Assembly: GCA_019114285.1 (NCBI GenBank)
Contig: DXFT01000057.1
Span: forward strand, 1-39,135
From: Candidatus Odoribacter faecigallinarum
Lineage (GTDB): Bacteria; Bacteroidota; Bacteroidia; Bacteroidales; Marinifilaceae
Direction: 5' to 3'
Length of the DNA stretch: 39,135 nt
The number at the start of each line of letters is the position of its first letter. Within the stretch, counting starts at the first letter, position 1. This document shows positions 7,927-14,569 of the stretch, one piece after another. The notes beneath the pieces are model-generated. The model did not search any database, had not been told where the DNA came from, and worked only from the letters and a program-made list of their open reading frames with translations. The position numbers and the translations under genes are program-made.

Positions 7927-9999
7927 ATGATAAATATTCTCTTTTCAGATTCATGCAGGACAGCCTTTTGGGGCGGAGTGGAAAAATGGATTACAACTTT
8001 GGGAGAGGAATTAAACAAACAAAATTACAACGTCCATCTGATATGTCGTCCCCATAGTCTGTTAGGAGAAAGGGCGCAGTCCGTGGGACTTGCCGTACAC
8101 CATGCCACATTCAAAAATAGCCTGGACATCACCACAACTCTCAAAATCCTGTCCCTCATTCGCAAGCAAAAAATAAACGTTATTATTTGTGCCAAGAACT
8201 TAGATACAAAACTTGCAGGGCTTGCCGGAAAAATAGCCGGCATTCCCGTCATCTCCCGACAAGGGCTCGCAATCATACCGGATAATTGGAAATACCGGTT
8301 TTTAGTCAAGCACTTCACTACATCCATGATTACAAACACCATAACCATTAAACAACAATATGAAAACTACTCTTGGTTCCCCAAAGACCACATTCAAGTC
8401 ATTTACAATGGAGTAACCCAACCTCAAAAAACAACCAACAAAGAAAATATCCGAGAAAAATACGGTATCAGCCCCGAAGAAAAACTCATACTCAGCGCTG
8501 GACGAATCTCTAACCAAAAAGGATTCATCTATCTTATTGAAGCTGCCCGTATGGCGCAAGAGCAGCACCTGCCTTGGAAATTTCTTCTACTGGGTGAAGG
8601 CGAAGAACGTCCCCATTTACTCCAACTAATTGAACACTACGAATTAAAAAACATACAACTCCCCGGCTTTCAGACCAATATGGAAGACTTTTACCGGGCA
8701 GCAGACCTTTTTGTGCTTTCCTCCTTGTCCGAAGGCACACCCAATGTAGTACTCGAAGCCATGCTTTACGGGTGTCCGGTTGTTGCTACCAATGTAAACG
8801 GCGTACAAGAAGTGATAGACAATGGCATAGACGGCTGGATTATTCCTCCTAAGGACAGCGAAGCTATTTTTCATACCATCAACGAAAATATAAACAACCT
8901 TGAACGGCTGGCAGAAGTGTCACTACACGCTAAAAAGAAAATACAGGAAAAATTTACGATGGAACAGTCTGTAAAACATTTCTCTGCTTACATTGACCAT
9001 ATTCTTCACCCCGTAAAAAAAGTCATCATCCGAACCCCCAACTTTTTAGGTGACACCATCAACACTACCCCTTGCATACAACTTGTCAAACAAGAATACC
9101 CGGACGCGAAGCTTATTATCGTAGGGCCTGACTTCGTTCGCGATATTTTCAAGTACGAAGAAAGGGTATCCCGGTTCATAACCTTCCCCCTCAACCGCAA
9201 AAAAAACATAACCACCTTCTTCCATCTGCTCAAAGCCATACACACGGAAAAAGGTGATTTGGGCATTATCTTCGTCAACACCTTTGTTTCCGCTTTGCAA
9301 TTCAAACTCGCAGGCGTAAAACGTAGCATTGGTTACTCTTTGGAAAAACGAAGTGCCTTATTGGATTTTTCCCTCCCCCTCAACCGAAACAAACATTACA
9401 TCAACCGCTACGCCAATCTTTTCAATGAATATTTAGGCAATAAATACATCTACCTGCCTGACCTTTATCTGCCCGTCAGCGGAAAAAAGACTTTCCACTT
9501 CGACAACAACCGCCCCACCATTGGTTTCTATCCTGGAGGAAAACATAAAGGCTACCGCGCCTACCCTCAAGACTACGCCATCCAACTTATCCGCGGTCTA
9601 AATCACCAAGGTTTTAATGTAATCCTCCTCGGCGACCAACAAGACGCCCCAGAACAAAGCAGATACATCAGTGAAGTACGTGGTGACAACATCATAAACC
9701 TCGCCGGACAAACTGACATCGAGGAATTTTTCAATACCATCAACCACCTCGACCTCCTCATCACCATTGACTCTGCCGCCATGCACGCGGCAGCAGCCCT
9801 GCACACCCCCTTCATCGCCCTTATGGGACTGTCCACCAGCCCCACCTCCACTATTGTACCGAAAGTCCCCTTTGGCAAAATACTGAAAATAGAAAACAAC
9901 CTCATCCGCGAGGAAGACTACATCCGCAACCTCACCCCCGACATCGTCCTCCATGCCGTTCAGGAGATATTGCCCTCCAATTCAGCAAACCGGTCATAA
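7927..9999 (+). CDS. Fused GT4-GT9 glycosyltransferase
   Basis: One 690-residue protein holds two complete glycosyltransferase modules. Residues 1-360 are a GT4 enzyme: GGVEKWITTL near the start, AGRISNQKGF, then EGTPNVVLEAM with its two donor-binding glutamates. Residues about 364-690 are a GT9 (heptosyltransferase-like) enzyme: IIRTPNFLGDTINTTP, IGFYPGGKHKGYRAYP, then TIDSAAMHAAAALHTPFIALMG. GT9 enzymes usually extend the inner LPS core, so this protein probably adds two sugars in sequence to LPS core or lipooligosaccharide at the inner-membrane cytoplasmic face. Donor sugars cannot be read from the sequence. The ATG at 7927 follows the wzi stop; upstream in-frame codons lie inside wzi. Its last 40 bp overlap the convergent ligase gene. 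Confidence 0.88.
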   Translation: MINILFSDSCRTAFWGGVEKWITTLGEELNKQNYNVHLICRPHSLLGERAQSVGLAVHHATFKNSLDITTTLKILSLIRKQKINVIICAKNLDTKLAGLAGKIAGIPVISRQGLAIIPDNWKYRFLVKHFTTSMITNTITIKQQYENYSWFPKDHIQVIYNGVTQPQKTTNKENIREKYGISPEEKLILSAGRISNQKGFIYLIEAARMAQEQHLPWKFLLLGEGEERPHLLQLIEHYELKNIQLPGFQTNMEDFYRAADLFVLSSLSEGTPNVVLEAMLYGCPVVATNVNGVQEVIDNGIDGWIIPPKDSEAIFHTINENINNLERLAEVSLHAKKKIQEKFTMEQSVKHFSAYIDHILHPVKKVIIRTPNFLGDTINTTPCIQLVKQEYPDAKLIIVGPDFVRDIFKYEERVSRFITFPLNRKKNITTFFHLLKAIHTEKGDLGIIFVNTFVSALQFKLAGVKRSIGYSLEKRSALLDFSLPLNRNKHYINRYANLFNEYLGNKYIYLPDLYLPVSGKKTFHFDNNRPTIGFYPGGKHKGYRAYPQDYAIQLIRGLNHQGFNVILLGDQQDAPEQSRYISEVRGDNIINLAGQTDIEEFFNTINHLDLLITIDSAAMHAAAALHTPFIALMGLSTSPTSTIVPKVPFGKILKIENNLIREEDYIRNLTPDIVLHAVQEILPSNSANRS

Positions 10000-11246
10000 A
10001 ACACATAAAATAATGCTAAAAAGAAAACAACAACCGGAAGGGCATCATTCACTACCAACTGAACCTCAAACTGACAATCCACAAAAAGCGCTACAATAAT
10101 GGACAACGCTAAAAAAGAATAACATTTAGACCGCAACATCCGAATAACAGGCAGGAAAAACCAACTCAATATAAAACACAATCCAACAATACCCAACCAC
10201 ATCCAATACTGAAGAAAAGAATTATGGCTATGTGTCAAGGCAGCAACAGTTGTATTCCCGGAATCCCGGTACCACTGCTGGGAAACCCGTTCCGTATAAA
10301 CCCCCAGCCCCCAAACGCCCCATTCTCCAATATGATCGAAACAAGTCTTATAAAAAACCACCCGAGGGGTTATAGAGCCTCCCCCTTCTAACCGTCCTTC
10401 ACGTACATCCTCTATCTCCCGCTCCACCTGCTCCCAACGGCGGTCAAAATTTGCCGGGCGAAATATATAGGCACCTGCCACCAACAGCAACAACACGCCC
10501 AGCAGCCCCCAACGATAACGCCCTGACAAACGGACTAAAAAATAACCATTCAACAAAACAAAACCACACAAAAAGCCCAAAATAGAACTCTTCGTCACTG
10601 TCAAAGAAAGAAACCAGGCAAATATCAAAAAAGCGGCAAACCCCAATACCTTCTTCCCTATATTTGTTGATATCATGCCCCAAGCATAAGCAATCAATGC
10701 CGCTATATATATATGCATTGCCTCCGCATCCAAATACACCCGTCCTCCTAAAAAATACTTCGTAAAACCAAAGCGGGAATTATACAAATAAGCCACAGCC
10801 TTCCCCGGAGTCTTAAGCAAATCCCAACCGGCAACATGAAAAAGCATCAGAAAATTAAACAAAAACACACCGACACAAAAACACAGCAAAAAACGCTTTA
10901 ATATCTTCAAATCGATAAAAAAACGACACGAAACCACATAAACGACCACCAACAAGAAAGCCAATGCCAGTTTCTCAAATACCCCAAACGAAGGTTTAAA
11001 ATCCATATACTTACCACCTTGGATAATAAAAAAAGCATGCACAGCGGCATAGGCCATGACTACTACAGGTATCAACAAATAATATTTATAACGCCTCAGC
11101 AATTGATAAAAATCTTTCCTATACTTCACAAGATTAAACAACAATGCCACACCGATAATTGCTACCTGCAACCCTTCAAACAAAGCCCCCCAAGTCCCCA
11201 ACAAAAAACCAATAAATAGAAATAACTTCACATCTAAATCTTTCAT
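9960..11246 (-). CDS. O-antigen ligase/polymerase family membrane protein
   Basis: The 428-residue protein has about ten hydrophobic helices and one long periplasmic loop (about residues 265-335). That loop ends in LTHSHNSFLQYWMWLGIVGL, the Wzy_C-type motif with the conserved histidines of WaaL and related ligases. Such enzymes move undecaprenyl-linked polysaccharide onto lipid A-core, or polymerise O-units. Ligase fits its place beside a core-type glycosyltransferase, but polymerase or another lipid-linked glycan ligase remains possible. It converges on and overlaps the glycosyltransferase gene. A -7 box lies about 27 bp upstream of its ATG. Confidence 0.82.
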   Translation of the reverse strand: MKDLDVKLFLFIGFLLGTWGALFEGLQVAIIGVALLFNLVKYRKDFYQLLRRYKYYLLIPVVVMAYAAVHAFFIIQGGKYMDFKPSFGVFEKLALAFLLVVVYVVSCRFFIDLKILKRFLLCFCVGVFLFNFLMLFHVAGWDLLKTPGKAVAYLYNSRFGFTKYFLGGRVYLDAEAMHIYIAALIAYAWGMISTNIGKKVLGFAAFLIFAWFLSLTVTKSSILGFLCGFVLLNGYFLVRLSGRYRWGLLGVLLLLVAGAYIFRPANFDRRWEQVEREIEDVREGRLEGGGSITPRVVFYKTCFDHIGEWGVWGLGVYTERVSQQWYRDSGNTTVAALTHSHNSFLQYWMWLGIVGLCFILSWFFLPVIRMLRSKCYSFLALSIIVALFVDCQFEVQLVVNDALPVVVFFLALFYVFYDRFAELEGNIS

Positions 11247-11272
11247 CTTCGCTATTCATTTTAATCGAATGG

Positions 11273-11280
11273 CAAAGATA
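11273..11280 (-). promoter_or_regulatory. -7 promoter box of the ligase gene
   Basis: Read on the minus strand this is TATCTTTG, ending 27 bp before the start codon. No TTG stands at the usual -33 spacing, so only the -7 element is supported. Confidence 0.6.
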
Positions 11281-11441
11281 GAGGAAAACCACAAATTTTA
11301 CGATATTTATCACCCAAAATAGCAATACAAATCAGACACGCATAAAGAAGTAAATATCTTAATGAAAGAATCCAAAACTTAATGATGGGAAAGCACCACA
11401 CTTTTTTTGACCTAAAATAATGGTTATTCCCGAAATATCGT

Positions 11442-11449
11442 TACATTTG
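11442..11449 (+). promoter_or_regulatory. -7 promoter box of the beta-barrel gene
   Basis: TACATTTG fits TAnnTTTG and lies 100 bp before the ATG, giving a leader of roughly 95 nt. The -33 region is not clear. Confidence 0.55.
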
Positions 11450-11487
11450 CCCATGCTAACAAAAAGTATGAAATAACAGTAGTAAAA

Positions 11488-11524
11488 AGCGGTTGACAAG
11501 ATAAATATATCTGATGCTACCGCT
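11488..11524 (+). other. Two-step stem-loop in the leader of the beta-barrel gene
   Basis: AGCGGT (11488-11493) pairs with ACCGCT (11519-11524), and inside it AGATA (11499-11503) pairs with TATCT (11508-11512). The structure lies in the predicted 5' leader, 25 bp before the start codon. It may affect mRNA stability or translation, or the inner palindrome may be a DNA-binding site. Confidence 0.4.
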
Positions 11525-11549
11525 TGGTAACCAATAAAATCTATTAGAA

Positions 11550-12161
11550 ATGAAAAAAATAATCTTAGTAGCGGTCGCCCTCTTGATGGTTTGCATAGCA
11601 AAAGCCCAGCCTGCTGTAGGCGATTTCACTTATGGTGTAAAAGTCGGTCTGAACACCACCTACATCACAAACGCCCACTTGAAAAACAAATCGAGCGTAC
11701 ATGTAGGGCTTTTCACGGAAAAACGCTTCAGCAAAGCATTCGGGCTTGCAGCCGAGTTGCAATACTCCCGCCAAGGCTTCGGCGACCGGGACAACAAAGC
11801 CAAGGAAAGATGGAGCATCAACTACCTGAACCTCCCCATCCTGTTCAAGATTTACATTTGGCAAGGTTTGAGCATTGACTTCGGTCCGCAATTCAGCTAC
11901 AATGTGGACGGCATGCACAAATGGAGGGAAAACAGGGACCATGACCGGGATAAAATCGACGGCATCAAATCCTTTGATTTCGGCATCCCTGCAGGCATTT
12001 CATACGCCTACAAAGACTTCATCGTATCTGCACGTTACGTGACAGGCTTATTGAAAACAGGTTCTTTCGACTTGTCCGTTTTCGAAGAGAACGACCGGAC
12101 CCAAAACCGCGTATTCCAATTGTCTGTAGGCTACAACTTCAGCAATCTGTTTAAGAAATAA
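11550..12161 (+). CDS. Outer-membrane beta-barrel protein (PorT-like)
   Basis: The 203-residue protein has a clear signal peptide (MKKIILVAVALLMVCIAKAQ) and then an eight-strand-type barrel. It shows the pattern of the PorT/OMP_b-brl_2 family: FTYGVKVGLNTTYI after cleavage, then FGLAAELQYSRQGF, YLNLPILFKIY, and a C-terminal strand FQLSVGYNF with a terminal aromatic. Small barrels of this family are abundant in Bacteroidota and mostly of unknown role. It is a single-gene unit, with its own -7 box and leader and a terminator right after the stop. Confidence 0.85.
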   Translation: MKKIILVAVALLMVCIAKAQPAVGDFTYGVKVGLNTTYITNAHLKNKSSVHVGLFTEKRFSKAFGLAAELQYSRQGFGDRDNKAKERWSINYLNLPILFKIYIWQGLSIDFGPQFSYNVDGMHKWRENRDHDRDKIDGIKSFDFGIPAGISYAYKDFIVSARYVTGLLKTGSFDLSVFEENDRTQNRVFQLSVGYNFSNLFKK

Positions 12162-12185
12162 ATACATAATGATTTTAACTCAAGT

Positions 12186-12216
12186 GCTGTGTCCGGAAAG
12201 GGCGCAGCTCTTTTTT
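12186..12216 (+). terminator. Intrinsic terminator of the beta-barrel gene
   Basis: GCTGTGTCC (12186-12194) pairs with GGGCGCAGC (12200-12208) through 9 bp with two G-U pairs and a GGAAA loop. TCTTTTTT follows directly. It lies 25 bp after the stop codon. Confidence 0.82.
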
Positions 12217-12286
12217 ATAATGGCAACCGCCTTCATTTCTCTGTGCCATTTCCGGTGTGCTTTCATCCTAATCCCGGTCTGTTCAC

Positions 12287-12373
12287 GTATCAACTTAGGT
12301 TCAAGTCAGGTTCAAGTTTGGTTCAACTTTGCTCCGAAGCGGAAGTAAACCGTACTTGAACGGGGAGTGAACC
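12287..12373. repeat. Helically phased 11-bp repeats, direct then inverted
   Basis: Four 11-mers in a row start at 12287, 12298, 12309 and 12320; three begin GGTTCAA and the first is degenerate (GTATCAACTTA). They are followed by four minus-strand 11-mers at 12330-12340, 12341-12351, 12352-12362 and 12363-12373, read as GCTTCGGAGCA, GGTTTACTTCC, CGTTCAAGTAC and GGTTCACTCCC. The spacing stays at 11 bp throughout, about one helical turn, so the GGTT heads face one side of the DNA. GTTCAAGT and ACTTGAAC copies could also pair in RNA. No gene is recognised in this stretch. Confidence 0.6.
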
Positions 12374-12413
12374 CTTGTTATTCTCTGAACACACTGCGAC
12401 CTACCACATAGTA

Positions 12414-12435
12414 CAACCTATCTTCAACCTATCCC
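12414..12435 (-). repeat. Third 11-bp tandem pair, GGTTG type
   Basis: CAACCTATCTT (12414-12424) is followed directly by CAACCTATCCC (12425-12435). On the minus strand this reads as GGTTG units with 11-bp spacing, the same design as the neighbouring array at 12287-12373. Degenerate TACCCC and TATCCC follow at 12441 and 12451, at near 11-bp spacing. Confidence 0.45.
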
Positions 12436-12501
12436 CCAGATACCCCTAAATATCCCGAATACTACAGAAATAGCCTCGGAGCTATCAGATGTCTTTTTGC
12501 C

Positions 12502-12660
12502 CTATTGCTTATTCAATATATAGACAGCAATCATTTTCCCTTTAGCATTGGTATAATAACAGTGCATCCATTCCTGTTCGTTCCCATTATGGTCTATGAT
12601 AATATCATCCCCCCTTCCTCAATTTGCCAATGACCATAACGGAATATTTTATAATTTGCA
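12502..12660 (-). pseudogene. Frameshifted gene remnant, unidentified
   Basis: On the minus strand a coding-like stretch reads KIFRYGHWQIEEG in one frame. After a run of six G (plus-strand C, 12609-12614) it continues in another frame as DDIIIDHNGNEQEWMHCYYT and a short tail ending in stop at 12502-12504. Removing one base of the G run joins both halves into one protein end. The peptide is polar and tryptophan/tyrosine rich, unlike random translation. I do not recognise the family. It lies downstream of the osmC terminator and has no start codon of its own, so it looks like the 3' end of a lost gene. Confidence 0.35.
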
Positions 12661-12697
12661 AAACATCCCGCCAGTTGAGTTGGCGGGATGTTTTGCA
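12657..12697 (-). terminator. Perfect 17-bp hairpin, terminator of yraN-osmC
   Basis: TGCAAAACATCCCGCCA (12657-12673) and its exact reverse complement (12681-12697) flank a 7-nt loop. TTTT runs sit at the 3' side of the stem in both directions. It lies 14 bp after the osmC stop codon and would stop transcription from either side. Confidence 0.85.
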
Positions 12698-12710
12698 ATC
12701 CGGCATCCGA

Positions 12711-13115
12711 TTACCAATTGAATACAATCTTTTTCTCGGTGAGTTCGCCAAGACTGTTGCCTACTGGGCAGGTATTTGCCACACGTTCCAGGATTTTTTT
12801 CTCTTTGTCGGAGTAGCCTTTCGGAGGCATGTTCACGATGAGGGTAATGGAACCTATCCGGTGGGGTTCTTCTGCCATGGAAAGGGAGATTTCCACTTCT
12901 GCGCCTTGGATATCCAAGCCGTTTTTCTCGGCGTATGCCCCCATCATGGTCAATACGCATGCCGCCAAAGCCGAGGCACAAAGTCCGGTCGGGGAGAATG
13001 TCGCCCCTGCTTCCGGCTGTCCAGCCTGTGGGGATGTTTTAAGTTTTGCCCCGCTTTTCAAGTGTTCACATTCCACCTGGAGTCCTCCCAGGTACTGAGC
13101 TTTCATTTCTGCCAT
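12711..13115 (-). CDS. OsmC-family protein, predicted peroxidase
   Basis: The 134-residue protein has the OsmC fold signature with both redox cysteines in context: GLCASALAACVLTMM in the middle helix and NTCPVGNSL near the C-terminus. OsmC/Ohr proteins reduce organic hydroperoxides using this cysteine pair and lipoyl or thiol donors; the exact subfamily cannot be told from the sequence alone. I chose the ATG at 13115 (MAEMKAQYLGG) over an in-frame TTG nine bases upstream. It lies 11 bp after the yraN stop and ends at a perfect hairpin terminator, so yraN-osmC is a closed two-gene operon. Confidence 0.87.
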   Translation of the reverse strand: MAEMKAQYLGGLQVECEHLKSGAKLKTSPQAGQPEAGATFSPTGLCASALAACVLTMMGAYAEKNGLDIQGAEVEISLSMAEEPHRIGSITLIVNMPPKGYSDKEKKILERVANTCPVGNSLGELTEKKIVFNW

Positions 13116-13126
13116 AGTCTTCAAAT

Positions 13127-13480
13127 TTAATCTATTATACTTATTGCTTCTTTTATATGTTCTATTTCCAAATCTTCACCAGACAAACATATCAAATCAA
13201 AACGAATTTCCGATGCCCACCCTTTTTTCTTGACGTAAGCATCAGCCGCTTTTATTAGATTGCGGCGTTTCTGCCATCCCAATAGGTCTTCCACATTTTC
13301 TTCTCCGAGCCGCCGAGTCTTTACCTCCACAATGACCAGCATGCCCCCGTGCCGGCATACGATGTCCAGTTCCAGATGCCCGACGCGCCAATTGCGGTCA
13401 AGGATAGTATATCCCCGACGCTCAAGGTATTCGACTGCTTTGTCTTCTCCTTTTTTCCCCAGTATGTGATGTCGTGCCAT
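13127..13480 (-). CDS. YraN/UPF0102 family endonuclease-like protein
   Basis: The 117-residue protein carries the UPF0102 pattern: GKKGEDKAVEYLERRGYTIL, then NWRVGHLELDIVCRHGG and VIVEVKTRR. The E-x-D followed by E-V-K triad is the PD-(D/E)XK nuclease core, with metal ligands at E, D and E-K. It resembles Holliday-junction resolvases, but the cellular role is unproven. An ATG at 13489 gives three more residues. The ATG at 13531 lies upstream of the predicted transcription start set by the -7 box at 13505-13512 and is unlikely. Confidence 0.85.
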   Translation of the reverse strand: MARHHILGKKGEDKAVEYLERRGYTILDRNWRVGHLELDIVCRHGGMLVIVEVKTRRLGEENVEDLLGWQKRRNLIKAADAYVKKKGWASEIRFDLICLSGEDLEIEHIKEAISIID

Positions 13481-13504
13481 AGTTGTCATACAAAAAATGA
13501 TTTT

Positions 13505-13512
13505 CAAATATA
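13505..13512 (-). promoter_or_regulatory. -7 promoter box of yraN-osmC
   Basis: The minus-strand sequence is TATATTTG. A CAA (TTG on the minus strand) at 13535-13537 gives a slightly long 22-bp spacing. The box decides the start of yraN, since it predicts a transcript beginning near 13499. Confidence 0.6.
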
Positions 13513-13598
13513 CAAAAAAAGAAGATTCCATCTACAATATGTCCCAAATCAATAAAAATCCAAGCAGTTTTATACTATGTTTTAATTCTCAGGGCATT

Positions 13599-13628
13599 TT
13601 GGATTCTAAACAAAAATCCGTATCTTTG
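13599..13628 (+). promoter_or_regulatory. Complete Bacteroidota promoter of the starch-synthase-like gene
   Basis: TTG at 13599-13601 and TATCTTTG at 13621-13628 are 19 bp apart. The transcript would start near 13634, so the ATG at 13652 is the natural start and the in-frame TTG at 13637 is too close to the 5' end. Confidence 0.82.
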
Positions 13629-13651
13629 TAAGGTTTTTGGGAAACGTAGTT

Positions 13652-14470
13652 ATGGCAAGAAAAAAGATTCTATTTATATCTCAAGAAATCACGCCCTATC
13701 TGCCAGAATCAGAAATGGCGCATATCGGGCGGTATTTGCCTCAGGGGATTCAAGACAAAGGCAAAGAAATCAGGACTTTCATGCCGAGATATGGTTGTAT
13801 CAATGAAAGACGCAACCAACTCCATGAGGTTATTCGCCTTTCAGGCATGAATTTGATTATTGATGATACCGACCACCCGCTTATTATTAAAGTCGCATCA
13901 ATACAAGCTGCCCGAATGCAGGTATATTTTATTGACAATGAAGACTATTTTCAGCGCAAATATACTGTTATGGACGGAAACGGGGATTTTTTCCCGGATA
14001 ATGATGAGCGGGCTATTTTCTTTACTAAAGGGGTTTTTGAAACTGTAAAGAAACTCAGGTGGTCTCCAGACTTGATTTATTGTCAAGGGTGGCTGACTTC
14101 CTTGGTCCCATTGTATTTGAAAAAAGAGTATTGCGAAGACCCCATGTTTGCTCATACAAAAATTGTATATTCTGCTTATAATGACCAATTTAAAGGGAGT
14201 TTAGACCCTAAGTTCCCGCAAAAATTAGTGACAGAGAATATCAAGTCCAGTGATGTCCAAATCGTGCAAGAACCAACGCATACCAATATCAACAAGTTGG
14301 CTTTCAATTATTCGGATGGAATCATTTTCAACAGCAAAGATATTGATCCGGAATTAAAGAAGCATGCAACTGAGAGTGGTAAACCTGTGACGGAATATAC
14401 GACGCCAGAAGATTATATTGATAACTATGCTGCATTTTTTGATAAAATCTTAGCAGAAAATCCAGCTTAG
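13652..14470 (+). CDS. Short glycogen/starch synthase-like protein (GT5 N-domain only)
   Basis: The 272-residue protein matches the N-terminal ADP-glucose synthase domain (KILFISQEITPYLPESEMA, then REIRTFMPRYG-like and NLIIDDTDHPLIIKVAS segments). It stops before the second Rossmann domain that holds the donor-binding residues; full-length GlgA is about 480-550 residues. The protein is intact, with its own promoter and terminator, so this is its natural length. Such short homologues are, to my knowledge, conserved in Bacteroidales. It is unlikely to make glycogen alone, so partner-dependent or regulatory roles are possible. It converges on rpoC. Confidence 0.82.
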   Translation: MARKKILFISQEITPYLPESEMAHIGRYLPQGIQDKGKEIRTFMPRYGCINERRNQLHEVIRLSGMNLIIDDTDHPLIIKVASIQAARMQVYFIDNEDYFQRKYTVMDGNGDFFPDNDERAIFFTKGVFETVKKLRWSPDLIYCQGWLTSLVPLYLKKEYCEDPMFAHTKIVYSAYNDQFKGSLDPKFPQKLVTENIKSSDVQIVQEPTHTNINKLAFNYSDGIIFNSKDIDPELKKHATESGKPVTEYTTPEDYIDNYAAFFDKILAENPA

Positions 14471-14499
14471 AAGAATTTCTTTTTCCATCTTCCATAAAA

Positions 14500-14527
14500 A
14501 AAATCCCGGTGTAACCACCGGGATTTT
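14500..14527. terminator. Bidirectional terminator between the starch-synthase-like gene and rpoC
   Basis: AAAATCCCGGT (14500-14510) pairs with ACCGGGATTTT (14517-14527) in a perfect 11-bp stem. The A run on the left (14496-14503) gives a U run for minus-strand transcripts and the TTTT on the right serves plus-strand ones. It closes both the starch-synthase-like gene and the rpoBC operon. Confidence 0.85.
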
Positions 14528-14569
14528 ACTTTTTACAAAGGCGGAGCTTGGCAGCTCCTGCCTCTGCAA

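Noticed and set aside
9598-9954. Long minus-strand frame inside the glycosyltransferase gene
   Set aside because: It is fully embedded antisense to conserved GT9 coding sequence, with no promoter and a biased composition typical of a shadow frame.
12287-12373. CRISPR array
   Set aside because: Units are 11 bp with no unique spacers and there are no cas genes; this is a tandem/phased repeat, not CRISPR.
12624-13130. Plus-strand frame of 168 codons across osmC
   Set aside because: It starts in the remnant/terminator region and runs antisense through osmC, whose catalytic cysteines show that the minus strand is the real one.
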